Origin: Rouxiella sp. WC2420
Lineage (GTDB): Bacteria; Pseudomonadota; Gammaproteobacteria; Enterobacterales; Enterobacteriaceae
NCBI RefSeq assembly: GCF_041200025.1
Contig: NZ_CP165628.1
Coordinates: forward strand, 2,790,001 to 2,854,000
Direction of reading: 5' to 3'
DNA: 64,000 nt
The stretch's first letter is position 1. Each line of letters starts with the position of its first letter. The notes beneath the pieces were generated by a model. That model made no database searches. It was given only the letters and a program-made list of their open reading frames with translations, and had not been told where the DNA came from. The position numbers and the translations under genes were made by a program. Below, piece by piece: positions 59,844-64,000 of this stretch.

Positions 59844-61822
59844 ACTCACTCTCCCCGCCGCCGCTGTTGTGCCTGACCGCCGTTAGCCGTCGTTTTAAGA
59901 CAGGCGATGCGCTGATTAGTGTGCTCGACAATATTTCTCTCAGCATCAAAGCGGGTGAAATGGTGGCGATTGTCGGCCCTTCTGGTTCGGGTAAATCGAC
60001 ACTGATGAATATTCTCGGCTGTCTGGATACTCCGAGCAGCGGTCATTATCAGGTTGACGGGCAGGACGTAGAACAATTAAACAGCGACCAGCGGGCTGGC
60101 CTTCGCAGGGAGCGATTCGGCTTTATTTTCCAGCGTTACCATTTAATCCCCTCTTTATCAGTGCGCGAAAATATTGAAATCCCCGCCCGCTATGCCCATC
60201 AATCCCGCCAGTTGCGCCTAGATCACGCCCGTAGATTACTAGACCGGCTGGGTATGCAAGGCTATGAGGATCGCAACGTCAGACGTTTGTCCGGCGGCCA
60301 GCAGCAGCGAGTCAGCATTGCGCGCGCGCTGATTAACGGCGGAGAGGTGATTCTTGCCGATGAACCCACCGGCGCGTTAGACAGCCGCAGCGGCAGCGAG
60401 GTAATGCAGTTATTGCAAAGCCTGCATCAGCAAGGCCACACGGTTATCATCATTACTCACGACGCTAAAGTGGCAGATTACGCCGAACGTATTATTCACC
60501 TGGCTGATGGAAAAATTGTCTCTGATTTACCCAATGATGGCGATAGCGACAACAAGATTACTGAAAAATCACCACAGCAATTTGTGACAACGTCACATTA
60601 TTGTGCCAATAATCGAGGCTGGCGCACCCGATGGCATGAATATCAGGATGCCTTTGGCAGTGCCGGTCGCAGCTTGGCCGCTCATCGTCTGCGCTCTTGC
60701 CTGACATTATTAGGTATCGTCATTGGCATCGTCTCGGTTGTTTCGCTCAACGCCGCCGGGGCTGGCGCTCGGCAATACGTGCTCGATACGCTTTCATCAC
60801 TGGGCGGCAACGTCGTGACCCTCTATCCGGGCAAAGGGTACGGCGATGATCAAGCCGCCAGCATTCACTCACTGCGTGACCGAGATTTATCTGTGCTGGC
60901 ACAGCAACGCTGGATCACAGCCGCGACGCCTAACGTCAGCACAAACTTGCGCATTCGCCGACAGCGAACAGATATCAACGCCACCGTCAACGGCGTCAGC
61001 GCCGAATTTATGGCCATCGGGAATATGAATTTGCTGCAGGGCCGCTCACTGCTGCCTCGCGATATTACACAACAGTCCTCCGTGGTCGTGGTGGGTGAAT
61101 CGTTAAAAGATAAGCTGTTTCCTCGCGGTAGCAATCCACTGGGCGAAATCATTCTGGTCGGCACGCTACCGGCTAAAATTGTCGGCGTGGCGCGTAGCGG
61201 CTCACTTTCAGGTGGCAATACATTAAATCTTTGGCTGCCGTGGAGCACGGCCACCAGCCGCCTGCTGGGCCAGGACTGGTTTGATTCTATCGCAGTTTCG
61301 CTGCCTGAATCGGTGTCTGCGGAAACAGCAAAATCGACAATAAATCGCATGCTGACGCGACTGCATGGGCGACAGGATTTTTATATGCTGGACAGCGCCG
61401 CCTTTGTAAATTCGGTGGAAAAAACCAGTTTTGCCCTGTCGTTATTTCTGTCGCTGATTGCACTGATTTCCTTACTGGTCGGCGGGATCGGTGTGATGAA
61501 CATCATGCTGGTTTCGGTGAGCGAGAGAACACGTGAAACCGGGATCCGAATGGCGGTCGGTGCGCGTCGGTGGGACATCCAGCGACAATTTTTAACCGAG
61601 GCAGTATTGCTGTGCTTATCAGGCGCACTGGTTGGAGTGACGCTGTCACTTGTATTGGGCATCTCGCTGTCCTGGCTGATTCATCCGTGGCAGCTGATAT
61701 TTTCTTTGCCCGCAATACTGACCGCCGTGGGCTGTGCGGTGTTGGTCGGGGTTATTTCAGGTTGGCTGCCCGCCTGGCAAGCCGCCAAGTTAGACCCGGC
61801 AGAGGCACTAACCCGCGAATGA
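59840..61822 (+). CDS. MacB-like ABC exporter
   Basis: A 660-residue mechanotransmission ABC protein. The N-terminal nucleotide-binding domain has Walker A GPSGSGKST (46-54), signature LSGGQQQR (150-157) and Walker B ILADEP. A first helix (about 288-310) is followed by a large periplasmic domain and three C-terminal helices. It works with the MacA-like adaptor and an outer-membrane channel to drive substrates out of the periplasm. Its start overlaps macA-like and its stop overlaps the OMF gene. Confidence 0.92.
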   Translation: MNSLSPPPLLCLTAVSRRFKTGDALISVLDNISLSIKAGEMVAIVGPSGSGKSTLMNILGCLDTPSSGHYQVDGQDVEQLNSDQRAGLRRERFGFIFQRYHLIPSLSVRENIEIPARYAHQSRQLRLDHARRLLDRLGMQGYEDRNVRRLSGGQQQRVSIARALINGGEVILADEPTGALDSRSGSEVMQLLQSLHQQGHTVIIITHDAKVADYAERIIHLADGKIVSDLPNDGDSDNKITEKSPQQFVTTSHYCANNRGWRTRWHEYQDAFGSAGRSLAAHRLRSCLTLLGIVIGIVSVVSLNAAGAGARQYVLDTLSSLGGNVVTLYPGKGYGDDQAASIHSLRDRDLSVLAQQRWITAATPNVSTNLRIRRQRTDINATVNGVSAEFMAIGNMNLLQGRSLLPRDITQQSSVVVVGESLKDKLFPRGSNPLGEIILVGTLPAKIVGVARSGSLSGGNTLNLWLPWSTATSRLLGQDWFDSIAVSLPESVSAETAKSTINRMLTRLHGRQDFYMLDSAAFVNSVEKTSFALSLFLSLIALISLLVGGIGVMNIMLVSVSERTRETGIRMAVGARRWDIQRQFLTEAVLLCLSGALVGVTLSLVLGISLSWLIHPWQLIFSLPAILTAVGCAVLVGVISGWLPAWQAAKLDPAEALTRE

Positions 61823-63309
61823 AACATTTACTCTCGCTGAAAAAGCCACTTGTTCGGGCGTCTTGTTCAGCAGCTATTTTGGGGATTATGATGCAGCTAT
61901 CCGGCTGTAACCTGCTGCGCAGCAAGCCGCCCGCACGCCCTGCCATTCCCGCAAACTGGCAGGCTGCAACGGTGACTTCCCCAGTCAACATCGCCACAGG
62001 AGTTAATCGCCTGTCGGGACAAAACAGGATTTCAGACTCCACAGCGCCGGATAATCTATCTCTGACAGCGGGTAAGGATTTTTGGTCCTCACTCGGCGAC
62101 CCTGATTTAACGCGTGTGTTGCAAATTGCCCTGCGGCAAAACGACAACCTTAAACTCAGTCAGTTGCAGCTCAAATTGTCCCGTTTGCAGGCTGCTCTGA
62201 CCGGGCTGTCGCGCTGGCCAACGCCCTTAGTGTCTTTGAATACTGGAGTATCGCGGCCGCTGAAGTCTTCCGGGGATTTTTCTCCAGTGACCTATCGCAA
62301 CGCCGGGCTTAATGCAGCGCTGAGTTACCCGTTAGATATTTGGGGCAGTGCGCAAGCGCAGCGGCAAGCCGCCGACCTTGATGCTCAGGCCAGTGAGGAC
62401 GACTGGCATTCAGCGCGACTGGCAATACGTATTTCAGTGGCTCAGTCGCGTTGGCAAATTGCCTATCTGAATCGGCTGCTGGTCAATGCTCAAGCCGACC
62501 TAAAAGTTGCGGCAGACACTTCACATCTTGCCGAGGTGCGCTATCAGGCGGGTGCGACGTCGCGAGGAGAGGTTATTTTTGCCCAGCGCCAGCTTAGTGA
62601 GCAGCGAACAATACTATTAACCCTCGTTCAACAGCGCGAGGAGGCGCGCCACGCCTTTTCATTACTGATGGGCGATGCGCCACAGCAAAAACAATCTGAA
62701 TTAGCCGATCTCGACGATGTCGCGCTTCCCGTTCCCGCCCCTGGTTTACCCGCCGATCTGCTGTCGCGCCGTGCGGACGTGCACGCGGCGGAATTAAGGT
62801 TGCTCAGCAGTTTGGCTAATGCCGATGCCGTTCGTTTGAGTTTTTACCCGTCACTCAACCTAACCGCCAGCTATGGCACTTCCAGTCCGAGTCTTACGGA
62901 TTATCTGGCTAACCCCGTAGCTGCGCTGGCCGCTGTACTCACCCTGCCGATGGTACAATTCAACACAGCTCGCTACACGCGACAAAGCGCCGAGGCGGTT
63001 TATCAGGCCAACGCGGTTAGCTTTAAGAAGACCTTATACAACGCACTGCGAGAAACCGAAGACGCGCTCACGGCCCGTCAGCAGCTGGCGGAAGAGGCAA
63101 AAGAGCTAGCGCAATCATTGAAGCTGTCGCAGCAGGTCGAACGGCTGACCCTGACTCGCTGGCAGCAGGGAGGCAGTGATATCCAACCCTGGCTGGAGGC
63201 GCAGAGAACCCTGCGTCAGGCCAGGATTAGGCAGTTGGAAAATGTGCTGGCTCGCAAGAATAATGCGCTACAGCTCTATGCGGCGCTGGGCGGAGACTAT
63301 GCAGGCTGA
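61819..63309 (+). CDS. NodT-type outer-membrane efflux lipoprotein (OMF)
   Basis: A 496-residue outer-membrane factor with two efflux repeats of helical hairpins. The lipobox LSGC gives lipidated Cys30. The ATG at 61819 overlaps the MacB-like stop (ATGA), so three genes are translationally coupled; the frame extends upstream to 61570 inside macB-like and is not used. It completes a self-contained tripartite exporter, so the system need not borrow TolC. Confidence 0.9.
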   Translation: MKHLLSLKKPLVRASCSAAILGIMMQLSGCNLLRSKPPARPAIPANWQAATVTSPVNIATGVNRLSGQNRISDSTAPDNLSLTAGKDFWSSLGDPDLTRVLQIALRQNDNLKLSQLQLKLSRLQAALTGLSRWPTPLVSLNTGVSRPLKSSGDFSPVTYRNAGLNAALSYPLDIWGSAQAQRQAADLDAQASEDDWHSARLAIRISVAQSRWQIAYLNRLLVNAQADLKVAADTSHLAEVRYQAGATSRGEVIFAQRQLSEQRTILLTLVQQREEARHAFSLLMGDAPQQKQSELADLDDVALPVPAPGLPADLLSRRADVHAAELRLLSSLANADAVRLSFYPSLNLTASYGTSSPSLTDYLANPVAALAAVLTLPMVQFNTARYTRQSAEAVYQANAVSFKKTLYNALRETEDALTARQQLAEEAKELAQSLKLSQQVERLTLTRWQQGGSDIQPWLEAQRTLRQARIRQLENVLARKNNALQLYAALGGDYAG

Positions 63310-63358
63310 GTGCGGCACATTTTCTCCGGGCCTCCCGCTCAACTCTTTTTTTCGGCAT

Positions 63359-64000
63359 TTATTTCCCTGACCCCAAACCTGACCATCCACCTGACAAGCT
63401 TTCTGCCGTGTTGGTGAGGGGTTTATATTCACAGCCGATCCAGCCCTGATAGTCCTGCTGGCGAAGCAGTTTGAAGATGAAATCCCAATTCAGCTCCCCA
63501 CTGCCCGGCTCGCTGCGATAGGGCGCGTCGGCAACCTGAATGTGCCCGGTTAATGGCAGATAACGCAGCAGATTGTGGCTAATATCGCCGTGCGAAATCT
63601 GGCAATGGTAGATATCAAACATTAGTCGCAGATGTGGGCTGTTAAACTGCTCGATGATATTGGCCGCCAAATGGAAATCGTGCAGGAAAAAGCCGGGGAT
63701 ATCGCGCAGATTAATCGGCTCAAGCAACAGGCAGACGCCCTGTTCAACCGCCAGTTCCAGTGACCATTTAATGTTGCTGATAAACTGCTGCAATGCCTCA
63801 CGCTCGTTTACACCGGGGGGTAAAATCCCGGCCTGCAAATGAATGAACGGACAGTCCAGCGCGGCGGCATAGCGTAGCGCCTCGCGCATGCCGTTTCTAA
63901 AGAATTCGCTGGATTGTGGCTGGCAAGCGGACCCCGAGCGCATCACAGAGTCCGCCGGACCTATCGGCGTATTAATCAATATTTGTCGCAGGCCGTTTTC
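63359..64000 (-). CDS. hydroxypyruvate-isomerase-like TIM-barrel protein, partial
   Basis: The gene runs off the window at 64000; the frame is open to the edge (ENGLRQILINTP) and about the first 40-70 residues are missing. The visible part is the Hyi/OtnI xylose-isomerase-like barrel: PFIHLQAG, VCLLLEPINLRDIPG with catalytic Glu, LMFDIYHCQI, GHIQVADAP and WIGCEYKP. ADAPYRSEPGSGELNW matches the Hyi ADNPGRxEPGxGEIN signature. The enzyme interconverts small keto and aldehyde sugars or acids. Converges on the OMF gene. Confidence 0.85.
   Translation of the reverse strand, partial: ENGLRQILINTPIGPADSVMRSGSACQPQSSEFFRNGMREALRYAAALDCPFIHLQAGILPPGVNEREALQQFISNIKWSLELAVEQGVCLLLEPINLRDIPGFFLHDFHLAANIIEQFNSPHLRLMFDIYHCQISHGDISHNLLRYLPLTGHIQVADAPYRSEPGSGELNWDFIFKLLRQQDYQGWIGCEYKPLTNTAESLSGGWSGLGSGK

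Overview
The window is a chromosomal segment of a gamma-proteobacterium of the order Enterobacterales, most like the Yersiniaceae (Serratia, Rahnella, Rouxiella, Ewingella type). This rests on blocks that keep Escherichia coli gene order (ydgH, rstAB, asr-ydgD; hrpA/azoR; ydbH-ynbE-ydbL/ldhA; ttcA; zntB; ycjG, tpx, tyrR; xthA-nudG; topB, nlpC, ydjA, sppA, ansA-pncA) and on ERIC-like repeats. The genus cannot be fixed from the window alone. No rRNA, tRNA, CRISPR array, intact prophage or insertion sequence was recognised.

Layout. 0-8 kb: envelope and acid stress (ydgH, rstAB, an M32 carboxypeptidase, a strongly expanded asr with an RstA box upstream, ydgD), then an unrecognised Ser-rich protein with a possible GNAT-like C-terminus. 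8.9-20 kb: hrpA, azoR, an exported S10-like hydrolase, the ydbH-ynbE-ydbL envelope-bridge operon and ldhA, followed by four tandem ERIC-like elements in an ABAB arrangement. 20.5-25.7 kb: ydbJ lipoprotein, an MgtC-type membrane protein, an exported alginate-lyase-like protein, two unrecognised AT-rich genes and ttcA. 25.8-31.9 kb: a five-gene minus-strand unit, homocysteine S-methyltransferase (mmuM) plus a complete peptide-type ABC importer, headed by tandem MetJ-box-like octamers. 32.0-35.6 kb: one large decayed gene of unknown family, broken by several frameshifts, one of them at a 4 x 8-bp tandem repeat.

35.8-46.4 kb: zntB, an exported protein with 14-residue repeats, three AriR/YmgB-family regulator-like genes in two places, a VIT-type metal transporter, a small exported protein, ycjG, tpx, an EthD-type protein and proP. 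46.5-58 kb: mostly core genes (tyrR, xthA-nudG, topB, nlpC, ydjA, sppA, ansA-pncA) and a second methionine aminopeptidase. 58.3-63.3 kb: a small Sec-exported, proline-rich two-cysteine protein directly upstream of a MacA-MacB-outer-membrane-factor operon whose genes overlap by stop/start codons. The window ends inside a Hyi-like sugar isomerase gene.

The two most promising systems are the predicted MetJ-controlled mmuM-ABC importer (a possible uptake and use route for S-methylmethionine or a related compound) and the small secreted protein with an adjacent MacAB-OMF exporter. Functional statements about both are inferences from context.
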